This document shows positions 35,620 through 44,264 of a DNA stretch of 44,348 bases, one piece after another; position 1 is the stretch's first letter; the number at the start of each line of letters is the position of its first letter. The stretch spans positions 1 through 44,348 of the forward strand of contig PXBO01000063.1 of NCBI GenBank assembly GCA_003566885.1, in the 5' to 3' direction. The position numbers were made by a program, and so were the translations under genes. The notes under the pieces were generated by a model. The model was not told where the DNA came from. It made no database searches and saw only the letters and a list, made by a program, of their open reading frames with translations. The DNA comes from Opitutia bacterium (GTDB lineage Bacteria > Verrucomicrobiota > Verrucomicrobiia > Opitutales > T3Sed10-336).

Positions 35620-37158
35620 ATGCGCGCTCCGCTTTTATCTCGAAGTTTTGCTCTTTTCAGTCTGCTCGTTTTTGGCTGTTCGCCCCAACCTGAACAGGAT
35701 CCTCTTCCCCTGGCCGGGAGCGCGGAGATGGATATGTTGTTGGCTACCGCCTGCGGGATCTGTCACACCGTTCCGTCTCCTTCCTACCTCCCGCCGGAAG
35801 AATGGCCCTACCTGATGTCATGGATGGGCACCTTCCTTGGACACCCTCCGGAAGTGCCGATTCACCCGGCTTTGGTGGGGCAGGATGGGATGCCCTCGAC
35901 GCCGCTGATTCCCTATCGGGATTTTGATGCTATACGGACTTATTACCTCGTGGAATCCGCCCGGCAATATGAGGAACCCGCGCGGCTTGAAATCCCGCCG
36001 GTCACGCCGCTGTTCGAGCCGGTGGAATTCCATCACCTTCCGCCCGTCATCAGCATGGTAGGAGTCGATCCCGAAGGGCCGATCCTGTTCATCGGATCGT
36101 CACAGCCTCCCGGACTGCAAATTCTTCGTCGCGGTGCGGCTCCGATTTCAGTGCCGGTGCACACCGAACCAGTGGAGCTTGAAATGGTCGGGGATGCCCA
36201 TCGAATCGCCCTGATGGGGGATCTGGGGCGGGATGTTCGACAGGGCCAGGTGGTGGAGTTTCACCTGGGGCGGGCCACCCGGCGTATTCTGGTGGAGCGG
36301 CACCATCGCATCGTTTCGCACCGGACACGCGACATCGACGGCGACGGACACCCCGACCTGTTTGTTTGTGGATTCGGCGATTATCCCGAGGGGCGGGTTG
36401 GAATCTGGTGGGGTGCTCCGGACTGGGAGTTTGAGGAACAGGTCCTTTTCACCGAACCGGGGTCGACCTGGGGAGAGGTTGTCGATCTCAATGGCAATGG
36501 GTTGCTGGACGTGGTCATTTCCGTGGCCAACCAAAGACCGCGCATTCTGGCTTTTATGAATCAAGGGAACCGTCAGTTCAAGCAGGAGGTATTGGTCGAA
36601 CGTCCGGTGGGCTGGGGGTATAACCGATGCATGATCGTCGACTGGAACGGCAATGGCAAGCCCGATATCGTTGAGTTGGCCGGCAACAACCTGGAGATGC
36701 GAGGGCGTCCGATCAAACATGATCACGGCATCCGCATTCTCATCAATCAGGGTGATTTGCAGTTTGAGGAAATACATTTCGAGCCGTTTCCCGGCGCCAT
36801 GGATCTCGCTGCGGGGGATTTCACCGGCAATGGCAAAGTGGATCTGGCGGTGACTTCGTTCTATCCCGATTGGCGCGACGAGGTGCCTCTCACCTTTCTC
36901 ATGCTTCTCCAGCAGGAGGACGGAACGATCGAGCGGGCCGGTATCGACGACCGTTATTGGAATCGTTGGATGCGCGTGGTGGCCGCCGACGCGACCGGGG
37001 ATGGAAATACGGACATCCTCCTCGGCGCCGCCCAGGTGCCCATGGCGATTCCCGAAGAAGAGATGGATCGGTACCAACAGCTATTGGAGGGCAAAGCAAG
37101 CGTCCTCCTCCTGCGGAATCCAGGCACCGGAGCCGGGGTTTCGCCGTCCATAGAATAG
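35620..37158 (+). CDS. Lipoprotein with CxxCH heme-like motif and FG-GAP/VCBS repeats
   Basis: From the ATG at 35620 the protein has 512 residues. A signal sequence ends in the lipobox LVFGC (C20), so it should be an acylated envelope protein. A cytochrome-c-type motif CGICHT (C45, C48, H49) follows, with methionines at 66 and 69 as possible distal ligands. The rest is a beta-propeller-like series with Asp-rich calcium-type repeats: DIDGDGHPD, DLNGNGLLD, DWNGNGKPD, DFTGNGKVD and DATGDGNTD. The long upstream frame to 35524 is rejected because the lipobox defines the start. Electron transfer or redox sensing at the surface is possible but unproven. Confidence 0.85.
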   Translation: MRAPLLSRSFALFSLLVFGCSPQPEQDPLPLAGSAEMDMLLATACGICHTVPSPSYLPPEEWPYLMSWMGTFLGHPPEVPIHPALVGQDGMPSTPLIPYRDFDAIRTYYLVESARQYEEPARLEIPPVTPLFEPVEFHHLPPVISMVGVDPEGPILFIGSSQPPGLQILRRGAAPISVPVHTEPVELEMVGDAHRIALMGDLGRDVRQGQVVEFHLGRATRRILVERHHRIVSHRTRDIDGDGHPDLFVCGFGDYPEGRVGIWWGAPDWEFEEQVLFTEPGSTWGEVVDLNGNGLLDVVISVANQRPRILAFMNQGNRQFKQEVLVERPVGWGYNRCMIVDWNGNGKPDIVELAGNNLEMRGRPIKHDHGIRILINQGDLQFEEIHFEPFPGAMDLAAGDFTGNGKVDLAVTSFYPDWRDEVPLTFLMLLQQEDGTIERAGIDDRYWNRWMRVVAADATGDGNTDILLGAAQVPMAIPEEEMDRYQQLLEGKASVLLLRNPGTGAGVSPSIE

Positions 37159-37238
37159 GAACGTGATTCGCTTGTGTCCGATCCCGTCTTCTCCGGGTGC
37201 CTTTGGGCGCCCGTGTTTCGGTGTTGGGATAGCAATTG

Positions 37239-37290
37239 TTGCAGGATTTGATCCGCTCTCGCGCCGTTTGGCGGATTGTCTTTCCTGCAA
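37239..37290 (+). other. Nested inverted repeat in the leader of the DUF418-type gene
   Basis: TTGCAGGA (37239-37246) pairs with TCCTGCAA (37283-37290), and inside it ATCCGC pairs with GCGGAT (37271-37276). It ends 26 bases before the ATG at 37317. It indicates a structured leader or a protein-binding site; no T-run follows. Confidence 0.45.
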
Positions 37291-37316
37291 ACATTCTGGA
37301 TTTTCGGGTTAACGAG

Positions 37317-38399
37317 ATGATCGCCGAAGCCACATCCCACCGTCCTGAGGGTGCCGAAGGTCGAATCGCCGGACTGGATACCGCTCGGGCGTTGGCGATC
37401 GTGGGCATGGTCATGGTGCATTTTGGCCCCTATAACCTCGCGGCTGAGAATTGGCTGGAATGGGTGTATGGCCTTTCGCACGGGCGGGCCTCTTTGCTTT
37501 TTGTGGTCCTGGCCGGAGTCGGTATGACACTCATGGCCGGACAGCGCGGACAGACCAAATGGCGGCGTGTCTGGCCATTGATCGCCGGCCGCGTTGCCGT
37601 GCTGCTGCCGCTTGGACTGGGTCTGCAGATGCTTGATATCGGGCCGTTGGTGATCCTGCATTATTACGCCATGTTCTTTGTGTTGGCCGCCCCGGCGACC
37701 TTTCTCTCCAACCGAATCCTGCTCGCGGTCGCGGGCACCCTGAGCCTGGCCGGGCCGGCGGCGTACTACCTGATCGAACGGGCCAGGCCGGAATGGGTGG
37801 TGCGGTACGATCCGGTGACCCTGACCGACCCTCCGGCGTTGATTTTGCGCGAGCTGCTTTTTACCGGCTCCTATCCGGCCATGGTCTGGATGGCGCCGTT
37901 TCTTTTCGGTATGTGGTTGGGAAGGCGGGCGCTGAATGCCGGCGGAACGCGGATTGGTTTGTTCCTGGGGGGAGGGATTGTCGCTTTTCTCGCCTTGGTG
38001 GTTGGTATCCTGTCGCCGAATACGGGTTGGTGGGCGTTGGCGGCCGCCACGCCCCACAGTCAGATGTGTGTTTGGCTGATCGGAGGCACCGCTGCGGCGA
38101 CGACCTTGCTGGCGGTCTGCCTGAGCCTTACCGATCTATTGGGACGCTTTCTTTGGCCGCTTGTGGCGATGGGCCAGCTGGCATTGACCGCCTACGTGAG
38201 CCATTTGTTGCTGCTTGATGCGGTGCCGGGAGTGAAATCGAACACCGTGGAATCGGCGTTTCTCGCTGTCGGACTTTTCACTCTCGGAGTCATGTTGTTC
38301 GCCGTTGTCTGGCGGCGGAGGTTTCAGCGTGGTCCTTTGGAGAACGTGCTGCGTTTTCCCGCGTATTGTTTTGGACGAGGATTCGGGCCCGACCGGTGA
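37317..38399 (+). CDS. DUF418/DUF1624-type multi-pass membrane acyltransferase-like protein
   Basis: From the ATG at 37317 the protein has 360 residues. It starts RIAGLDTARALAIVGMVMVHFGPYN, the opening typical of YeiB/DUF418 and heparan-glucosaminide acetyltransferase-like proteins, with a histidine in the first helix. About ten hydrophobic helices follow, then GQLALTAYVSHLLLLDA near the end, also characteristic. It should sit in the cytoplasmic membrane and may transfer acyl groups to envelope glycans; the substrate is unknown. It follows the CxxCH lipoprotein after 158 bases with a hairpin between. Confidence 0.8.
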   Translation: MIAEATSHRPEGAEGRIAGLDTARALAIVGMVMVHFGPYNLAAENWLEWVYGLSHGRASLLFVVLAGVGMTLMAGQRGQTKWRRVWPLIAGRVAVLLPLGLGLQMLDIGPLVILHYYAMFFVLAAPATFLSNRILLAVAGTLSLAGPAAYYLIERARPEWVVRYDPVTLTDPPALILRELLFTGSYPAMVWMAPFLFGMWLGRRALNAGGTRIGLFLGGGIVAFLALVVGILSPNTGWWALAAATPHSQMCVWLIGGTAAATTLLAVCLSLTDLLGRFLWPLVAMGQLALTAYVSHLLLLDAVPGVKSNTVESAFLAVGLFTLGVMLFAVVWRRRFQRGPLENVLRFPAYCFGRGFGPDR

Positions 38400-38425
38400 T
38401 CCCCGGATTGGACCAGGTCGTCGAT

Positions 38426-38539
38426 TTAATGTCTGCGCGCAACGCTGACGCGCTTCTGCCAGTCCTTGGCGTACCGTTTGATTCGGTCACGGACCGCGCC
38501 GGCGGCACCCGGGGAGTGACGGTTGTGATTTTCATGTTT
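38426..38539 (-). other. 37-codon open frame without a start codon, possible small-protein remnant
   Basis: On the minus strand a frame between TGA (38540) and TAA (38426) reads ENHNRHSPGAAGAVRDRI then KRYAKDWQKRVSVARRH. Its third positions are GC-rich like those of real genes here. There is no in-frame start; ATG AAA ACA TGA immediately upstream is one frame off, so a one-base shift would join it. It may be a decayed gene, a frameshift or chance. It lies in the 230-base gap before the histidine kinase, which otherwise holds a CGACGG/CCGTCG hairpin near 38590. Confidence 0.2.
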
Positions 38540-38629
38540 TCATGAGAGAGGATTTCGCGAAAGGTTGGAGGCGCGGAATATCGATTCGACGGAATTCCGC
38601 CGTCGCCGAACCGAAATACAAGGGAGGGT

Positions 38630-39838
38630 ATGGTTGCCAAAAAAATGAGTTCACTGGATCGGGTTCTGGGCAGGTTGGAGAATCTCGACTCGGTTAATCT
38701 GACGAATCTCGTGCAGCGCCTCGCCCGGGAGAGAAATCTTCTGGAGGCGGTTTTTAACACGGTGCGCGAAGGGATTTTGGTGATCGATCGGCACGGCGTT
38801 GTCGAATACGCCAACGAGGCCTCTACCCGTCTCATTGGGCTTAAGGAGCATGAAATCGGGAAAATCACCCTTTGGAAACTGGTGCCGGACCTGGCCATGA
38901 GCCTGGAAACCAATCTTGACGCCCTTAGACCGCGGTTGCCGCTGCTCCTGCGGGAGATTGAAATCAGTTATCCGGAAACCCGCTATCTGCGTCTCTACAT
39001 TGTGCCTTTCCGCGAGGAGTCGCCCGAACACGAGGAGATTGACGAACAGGAAACGGGACATTTCGCCGTGATCCTCCACGATATTACCGCCGAGAAATCG
39101 TCCACTGAGGAAATGATCGAGAACGAGAAGATCTCCTCACTCCTGCTGCTGGCCGGCGGGGTGGCTCACGAATTGGGCAACCCGCTCAACACCATTAATA
39201 TTCACCTGCAATTGATCCAGAGAAAGCTGAAAAAGCTGGATCGTTCGCCCGCCGCCGAAAAGATCCGGGAATCGGTCGATATCTGTTCCGGGGAGGTGGC
39301 GCGGCTCGACGGTATCATCAGCCACTTTCTCAAGGCGATTCGTCCCAGTCCACCCGATTTCCAGGATATCCGCCTTCTCGATCTTATCGAGGAGGTGCTG
39401 CGCACCCAGGCCAACGAGCTATCCGATCGAGGCATTCAGGTCGATGTCGAGCTCAACCGCGACCTCCCGGTAATTCTGGGCGACCGGAATCAGCTTAAAC
39501 AGGTGTTTTTTAACATTTTCCGCAACGCCATGGACGCCATGGAGTCCGGCGGCCGCCTGCGGGTACGGGCATCCAGCGACGACACCTCGGTTTTTATACA
39601 GATTGCCGATACCGGTACGGGCATCAGTCGCGACAACCTGTCCAAGGTCTTTCAACCCTATTACACATCCAAGAAGAAGGGTCACGGGCTCGGGATGATG
39701 ATCGTCCAACGGATTATGCGCGACCACGGCGGCCAGGTCGGCATCGAAAGCCAGGAAGGCGTCGGTACGGTCATTTTCCTGCAGTTCACCCAGAAACACC
39801 GCCGGGCCCGCCTCCTCAAAAGCCGGGACGAAACCTGA
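38630..39838 (+). CDS. PAS-domain sensor histidine kinase (NtrB-like, soluble)
   Basis: The 402-residue protein has no transmembrane helix. A PAS domain lies at about 35-150 (FNTVREGILVIDRHGVVEYANEAS). The phospho-accepting histidine is H180 in GGVAHELGNPLN. The ATPase domain shows the N box VFFNIFRNAMDAM, G1 DTGTGIS and G2 GHGLGMMIV. No response regulator is adjacent, so it is an orphan here. AGGGAGG is only about 3 bases from the ATG at 38630, so the ATG at 38645 is an alternative start. It probably phosphorylates an NtrC-type or other regulator elsewhere. Confidence 0.93.
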   Translation: MVAKKMSSLDRVLGRLENLDSVNLTNLVQRLARERNLLEAVFNTVREGILVIDRHGVVEYANEASTRLIGLKEHEIGKITLWKLVPDLAMSLETNLDALRPRLPLLLREIEISYPETRYLRLYIVPFREESPEHEEIDEQETGHFAVILHDITAEKSSTEEMIENEKISSLLLLAGGVAHELGNPLNTINIHLQLIQRKLKKLDRSPAAEKIRESVDICSGEVARLDGIISHFLKAIRPSPPDFQDIRLLDLIEEVLRTQANELSDRGIQVDVELNRDLPVILGDRNQLKQVFFNIFRNAMDAMESGGRLRVRASSDDTSVFIQIADTGTGISRDNLSKVFQPYYTSKKKGHGLGMMIVQRIMRDHGGQVGIESQEGVGTVIFLQFTQKHRRARLLKSRDET

Positions 39839-39858
39839 AAATTCCTCAGGGAATCGTG

Positions 39859-39888
39859 TTGACAGGGCGCCCGCCATTCCGGAAATTA
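39859..39888 (+). promoter_or_regulatory. Candidate promoter of tRNA-Gly
   Basis: TTGACA (39859-39864) is followed after 18 bases by AAATTA (39883-39888), ending 13 bases before the tRNA. With a 17-base spacer the hexamer would be GAAATT, similar to the tRNA-His arrangement. The position fits, the -10 is weak. Confidence 0.5.
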
Positions 39889-39901
39889 CCGTTTTCCACG
39901 T

Positions 39902-39974
<73 letters not shown>

Positions 39975-39979
39975 CCCTT

Positions 39980-40015
39980 AAAAAAGCCTTTTCCTCGACG
40001 GGAAGGGCTTTTTTT
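39980..40015 (+). terminator. Intrinsic terminator of tRNA-Gly
   Basis: Arms at 39980-39994 and 40000-40014 pair over 15 positions, two of them G-T, around the loop TCGAC. The distal arm runs into a seven-T tract (40009-40015). It lies five bases after the tRNA. Confidence 0.92.
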
Positions 40016-40061
40016 GATCCGGGTCAATGCGTTCCCTGACGATTTCCGGTAGGATAGGGGC

Positions 40062-41249
40062 ATGGAACGAAAGTGGATCAAGGTTTCGGATCTTCAGGGG
40101 GAGCCGTTTCGGTTGTTCTTTCCGCTGGGTTGGCTGGCAGGGGTGTTCGCGGTGTCCATGTGGCCATTGTACTTCGCGGACCTGTATCCGTTTTATCCGG
40201 GCGCGGCCCATGCGCGTCTGATGATACTGGGGTTTATCGGGGCTTTTGTGGTCGGGTTCCTGGGGACGGCCCTGCCGCGTATGCTCGAAGTGCCGTCCTT
40301 CAGTCGCTTGGAATTGTGGGGATTTGTTCTGCTGTGGGTGGCGGGGGTGCTGGCCTATGCCGGTCTTTGGGTGACGGCGGGTGACGCCTTTTTCCTGGCC
40401 TTGTTCGCCGGGTTCGTGCTGGCCCTGGCCCGTCGGTTCCCGCGTCGCCAGGATCTGCCGCCTCCCGCCTTCGTGCTCGTGTTGTGGGGGTTTGTCCATT
40501 TGTTTGCGGGTTTGCTGTTTTTGCTGGGAATGCCGGTTCTGGGTTTGGGGGGGACATGGGGGCGGTTGGGCGCCGATTTGCTTTACCAGGGATTCCTCCT
40601 TTGCCCCATGCTTGGCATCGGGACCTTCCTTTTTCCCCGCCTGCTGGGTTATGCGCCCATGAAGGTGACCTTCCCAGGGAATCCCGCTCCCACCCCGGAA
40701 TGGCGCCGCCGGGCGTTCCTGGCATTTCTGGCCGGATTGTTGATTTTTGCCGGCTTTTGGGTGGAAACCTGGCTGCACGCCCGGTCGGGCGCCTGGCTGC
40801 GGGCGGCGGCTGTGGTTCTGTTCCTTTTTTTGACGGTGCCCTTCTGGCGGAAGAACGAGGCCGGCGGTTGGTACCCCCTCGCCGTGCGGGTCGGTCTGGC
40901 GGGGCTGGTGGTGGGCCTGTTGGTTTTTCCGGCGGCGGAAGTCTTGAGATTGCCGGGCCTGCACATCACGTTCATGGCTGGTTTCGGCATGCTCACCTTT
41001 CTTGTCGCCACCCGGGTGTTGTACGGTCACGGGGGCGAGATCGCGCGATTCCGTACGACCCTTCCGTGGGCCGGGGCAGTACTCGTGCTGACCCTGGCGG
41101 CTATCGGCGCCCGCCTCGCGGCCGACACCTGGCCGGCTCACTACCTGGGTTTTATCTGGGTGTCCGTGGCTCTGTGGATCGCCGCCGCGGTGGTCTGGGC
41201 GGCCCGGGTTCTGGTTTTTGCGTTTTTCAAGGAAACGGAGGGCGAATGA
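40062..41249 (+). CDS. NnrS family multi-pass membrane protein
   Basis: The 395-residue protein has about twelve hydrophobic helices and NnrS-type features: an N-terminal EPFRLFFPLGWLAGV, WPLYFADLYPFYPGAAHARLMILGF with conserved histidine, GFLGTALPRML, and GLHITFMAGFGMLTFLVATRVLYGHGG with further histidines. NnrS proteins bind heme and copper and are linked to nitric oxide stress. No denitrification or NO reductase gene is in the window, so a stress-protection role is more likely than a pathway role. It follows the tRNA-Gly terminator and is followed by a methyltransferase. Confidence 0.9.
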   Translation: MERKWIKVSDLQGEPFRLFFPLGWLAGVFAVSMWPLYFADLYPFYPGAAHARLMILGFIGAFVVGFLGTALPRMLEVPSFSRLELWGFVLLWVAGVLAYAGLWVTAGDAFFLALFAGFVLALARRFPRRQDLPPPAFVLVLWGFVHLFAGLLFLLGMPVLGLGGTWGRLGADLLYQGFLLCPMLGIGTFLFPRLLGYAPMKVTFPGNPAPTPEWRRRAFLAFLAGLLIFAGFWVETWLHARSGAWLRAAAVVLFLFLTVPFWRKNEAGGWYPLAVRVGLAGLVVGLLVFPAAEVLRLPGLHITFMAGFGMLTFLVATRVLYGHGGEIARFRTTLPWAGAVLVLTLAAIGARLAADTWPAHYLGFIWVSVALWIAAAVVWAARVLVFAFFKETEGE

Positions 41250-41471
41250 GAGAAACACCACCCTGATCAAAACGGCGCAGGTCATTGCTCACAGCAGCTT
41301 ATGTTTATCAAAATCCAAACGGTTCGTTCCCTGGAGGGCCATGCTCCCGTGCGGCCGGAGTCGATGGGAACCCTGCTACCCTGCCGGCGTCGGCGCGGCC
41401 AGGGGTTCGCGAAAATAGCCCCCTTTGAAAGTTCCCTTGACCTTCTCCAGCGGGCAGGGTGCCCTAGAGGC

Positions 41472-42254
41472 ATGTCTGACACCAACCGTAAATCCGGTAC
41501 TACCGGGGTAAAGACCGACGAAAAGAAACAGCATTTCGATGATATCTATATCGAGCCGAATCCGGTGGCTTTCAAGGAACGGATCATCGACGCGCTGGAT
41601 TATGTGTCAGACGACTTTAATCGTGCCACCTTCGACCGACTGATTAAACCCTGGTGCGAGGACCGCGTCGCCAACGGTGAGACCTTGAAAATTGTCGACC
41701 TGTGCTGTTGCTTCGGCAACACCACCCTGGCTCTCGTCAACGGTATGACCGTGGACGGTATCCGCGCCAACTGGAAGGATGTCGATTCGTGCCGCGCCCC
41801 GCTCAAGCCACGCCGTTTTTCTGCGGTGGTCACCGGCATCGACATATCCGGACCGGCCCTGGCCTATGGCAAAGAAGCCGGAATTTTCGACCAGGTGATC
41901 GAAGCCGACCTGAACGCGCCGTCGCCCGAAGCCAAGGAGGCTGCCGAGCGCGCCATGACGGAAGCCGACGTGGTGATCTCCACCGCCTCCCTGGTCTACC
42001 TGGACCTGCCCGCCATTGAAGGGCTGATCGACCGGTTTGCCGACGCGCCGAAGGAGGGGTTTTTACTGGTCAACTTTCTCAATCCTTTCGCCCTCGAAAA
42101 GGCCGACGCGACCAAAAGGCTGTTGCTGGAGAAACTCGATTTCGTCGGGAGCACCGCCTCCCGCCACCGCCGTTTGTCTCCTCTGGAACGCGAAAACTAT
42201 CCCGGGGAGGAATGGGCGTTGCTGGAACTCTGGGTATTGCGGCGAAGGGTTTAG
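41472..42254 (+). CDS. Class I SAM-dependent methyltransferase
   Basis: The ATG at 41472 (MSDTNRKSGTTG) gives 260 residues; the 57-residue extension to 41301 has no resemblance to the family. Motif I is KIVDLCCCFGNTT (about 73-85), followed by GIDISGPALAYGKEAG, DVVISTASLVYLDLP and LLVNFLNPF. The triple cysteine in motif I is unusual compared with the common DxGxGxG. The substrate cannot be deduced. The 222 bases upstream contain a GGGCA/TGCCC hairpin directly before the start, but no riboswitch I can identify. It converges with the GH43 gene 16 bases away. Confidence 0.8.
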   Translation: MSDTNRKSGTTGVKTDEKKQHFDDIYIEPNPVAFKERIIDALDYVSDDFNRATFDRLIKPWCEDRVANGETLKIVDLCCCFGNTTLALVNGMTVDGIRANWKDVDSCRAPLKPRRFSAVVTGIDISGPALAYGKEAGIFDQVIEADLNAPSPEAKEAAERAMTEADVVISTASLVYLDLPAIEGLIDRFADAPKEGFLLVNFLNPFALEKADATKRLLLEKLDFVGSTASRHRRLSPLERENYPGEEWALLELWVLRRRV

Positions 42255-42270
42255 CCGTAATGGCACTTGG

Positions 42271-42648
42271 TTACCGGCTCACTTTCAGTCTCAGGAAACG
42301 AGTTGGGTGGGCGGCGACCCCCTCGGCGTCCTCGACGGTGACCGGGCCTGCGACATTGTCGCTGCCGGTTGAACTCCAGATCGGCTTCCAGTCGCCGTCG
42401 AGTTGTGCCGCCGCTTCCACCGTGTAGGTGAGATCCGGGTAGGAAATGCGATTGAAGGTGATGGTGAGCCGGTCATCAGAGATCTCCAGGGATTGGTGCA
42501 CCGGCGCTCCCGGATTAAGCGCCACTGGATCCCGCCCCAGGGCGTATTCGACCAGGTTGGGAAGGCCGCTTCCATTTGCATCGTAATCGTCCGCTGCGAT
42601 TCCGGTGTCCTGGGACTGGCCAAAATAGCGCAATCGCCATAGCGCCAA
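42271..42648 (-). other. Shared C-terminal module, copy 3 (GH43)
   Basis: The last 125 residues begin LALWRLRYFG, include DDYDANGSGLPNLVEYALG and DLTYTVEAAAQLDGDW, and end RFLRLKVSR. The element order and spacing match the ends of the CotH and LamG proteins, although the catalytic parts are unrelated. Confidence 0.7.
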
Positions 42649-44133
42649 CTCAGAGAGCGGAGGATCGTTTTCATAGGATACCCGGCTGCCCCACAGTGCG
42701 ACACCTTCCTCGGAAAGCGCGCTGAAGGCACGAATCCAGACGCGATTGTCGTTGTCCCACTGAGTGCTGACCACGCCCCGATATGCGACGGAGTCGAGGG
42801 TGAGAGTGAGTAAGTGCCGTCCCGACAGTTCCCAGGTTCCCCTCGACGGAGGAAGGCGTCCGTCGGCGGGCTCGCGAATGGTGAAATCGGGAGCCAGCAA
42901 CAAGGGGATGGATTCCTTGACCTGGGTTGTTATGTCTTTGCCGTGGTTGATAATCTTATAGGTGCCTGCCACATCTTCCGTGGCAAAAGTGTCGAGGAAT
43001 TCTCCGGCGTAACGGTGGGGCGCCACCACCGGCCAGCCGTCCTCATTCATGTACATTTGGTGCACCCGCACCCGATGCTGGTTGCCGGTGCCGACAAAAC
43101 GGGTGTGAAAGATGAGGTAATATTTGCCGGTTTCTTCGTCGTGGAAGGCGGAGTTATGCCCGGGCGAAACATACCCTGTGGTAGAGGTCGATGATTCGCC
43201 CGAGGTCTGGAGGAAACGGAAATTGCCCATCAGCTTCACGCCGTACGGCGTGATGGCGTCGTCGTCGAAAAGGGTGCCGGGGGTGCCGGCGGCATTGATC
43301 ATATCGTTGCCCTCGGAGTCAAAATAAGGGCCGTGTGGATTCTCCGACCGGGCCACGCGCATCTGGTACCCGCCGTCGGCCCCGAGGCCGCCGAACGAGA
43401 GAAAGAGGTAGTAGTACAAGGTGTCTGGACTGTAGAGAATGTAGGGAGCCTCGATGCGCGGGTGGTAACCGCCAGTAAGACGGGTGCCCCATCCCTGGTC
43501 GCTTTGGCCGCGGACGGAGAGGATCTGTCCGGTTTGCGGGTCCATTCGCAGAATAAAAATCCCTCCGGAGTAGGAGCCGTAAACCATCCACAGGCGCCCC
43601 TGATGATCAAAAAAGGTGTAAGGGTCGACCGAGTTGGGATGAATGTTGGCGTTGAAGCCGGAATCTGATGAGCGCAGCATCACACCCACATTCTCATACG
43701 GCCCCTCTATATGGTCGGCCACTGCCAGACCTAGCGCGCCGCGCGGTCCGCTCAGGATTCCGGTACAGTAATAGAAATAAAAGCGGCCGTCTCCGAGTTG
43801 GATGGCGTCGGGCGCCCAGAAGGCGGCGCTGTCAGTGCTGGTAGAGGTCCATTCGACTGCGCTGGAGAGTTCTTCCCAGGGATCGTTGAAAAGCGTACTG
43901 TTATTCGGGTTGGTGGAAATCTGGGTCCACTGCATCAGGTTATCACTGCGTGCCACGGCCAAGTGGGAACCGAAGAGGTAATAGGTGCCGTCCACCCGCA
44001 CCACGGATGGGTCGTGTACCGTGACATTGGAAAACTGAGGCTCTCCAGTTTGCCCCACAGCACCAGTCGGAATCAGAGTTAAGCTAATTAGGAAAACATC
44101 GACGCGGCGGAGAAGAGAAGAAGAGATTGGCAT
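42271..44133 (-). CDS. Secreted GH43 arabinanase-like enzyme with C-terminal module
   Basis: From the ATG at 44133 the protein has 620 residues; MPISSSLLRRVDVFLISLTLIPTGAVGQ is the signal peptide, absent from the longer frame to 44220. The five-bladed propeller shows the catalytic triad: base D41 in VTVHDPSVVRVDG, D170 in NSVDPYTFFDHQG and acid E228 in RIEAPYI, plus PGHNSAFHDEETG. These fit endo-1,5-alpha-L-arabinanases. A beta-sandwich follows at about 360-490, then the module shared with two other secreted proteins. It would act outside the cell or in the periplasm on arabinan. Regulation by the palindrome upstream is possible. Confidence 0.9.
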   Translation of the reverse strand: MPISSSLLRRVDVFLISLTLIPTGAVGQTGEPQFSNVTVHDPSVVRVDGTYYLFGSHLAVARSDNLMQWTQISTNPNNSTLFNDPWEELSSAVEWTSTSTDSAAFWAPDAIQLGDGRFYFYYCTGILSGPRGALGLAVADHIEGPYENVGVMLRSSDSGFNANIHPNSVDPYTFFDHQGRLWMVYGSYSGGIFILRMDPQTGQILSVRGQSDQGWGTRLTGGYHPRIEAPYILYSPDTLYYYLFLSFGGLGADGGYQMRVARSENPHGPYFDSEGNDMINAAGTPGTLFDDDAITPYGVKLMGNFRFLQTSGESSTSTTGYVSPGHNSAFHDEETGKYYLIFHTRFVGTGNQHRVRVHQMYMNEDGWPVVAPHRYAGEFLDTFATEDVAGTYKIINHGKDITTQVKESIPLLLAPDFTIREPADGRLPPSRGTWELSGRHLLTLTLDSVAYRGVVSTQWDNDNRVWIRAFSALSEEGVALWGSRVSYENDPPLSELALWRLRYFGQSQDTGIAADDYDANGSGLPNLVEYALGRDPVALNPGAPVHQSLEISDDRLTITFNRISYPDLTYTVEAAAQLDGDWKPIWSSTGSDNVAGPVTVEDAEGVAAHPTRFLRLKVSR

Positions 44134-44206
44134 AAGTAGGCTGCTTTGTTCCGATGTATCACCAGAAACCAGAAAAAGTCGCTGGTGGTTCCTGAATTCA
44201 AAGATG

Positions 44207-44223
44207 ATTTTGCCAGGCAAAAT
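44207..44223. promoter_or_regulatory. Perfect 17-bp palindrome between GH43 and the transposase, candidate operator
   Basis: ATTTTGCCAGGCAAAAT is an exact inverted repeat around a central A, 73 bases upstream of the GH43 start. LacI-type operators have comparable size and symmetry. No regulator is encoded nearby, so the binding protein is unknown. Confidence 0.45.
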
Positions 44224-44264
44224 ATACCTTGACAGGTTCGGTTTGGCGGGATGGGGTGTGGGGT

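Noticed and set aside
38290-38913. 207-codon minus-strand frame spanning the acyltransferase end and the kinase start
   Set aside because: It overlaps two real genes on the other strand and its sequence is low in hydrophobic core pattern and unrelated to any family I know.
41250-41471. Possible cobalamin or SAM/SAH-type riboswitch before the methyltransferase
   Set aside because: Some GC-rich pairing exists, but I could not match a conserved core such as a B12 box or the SAH consensus, so only a simple hairpin is reported.
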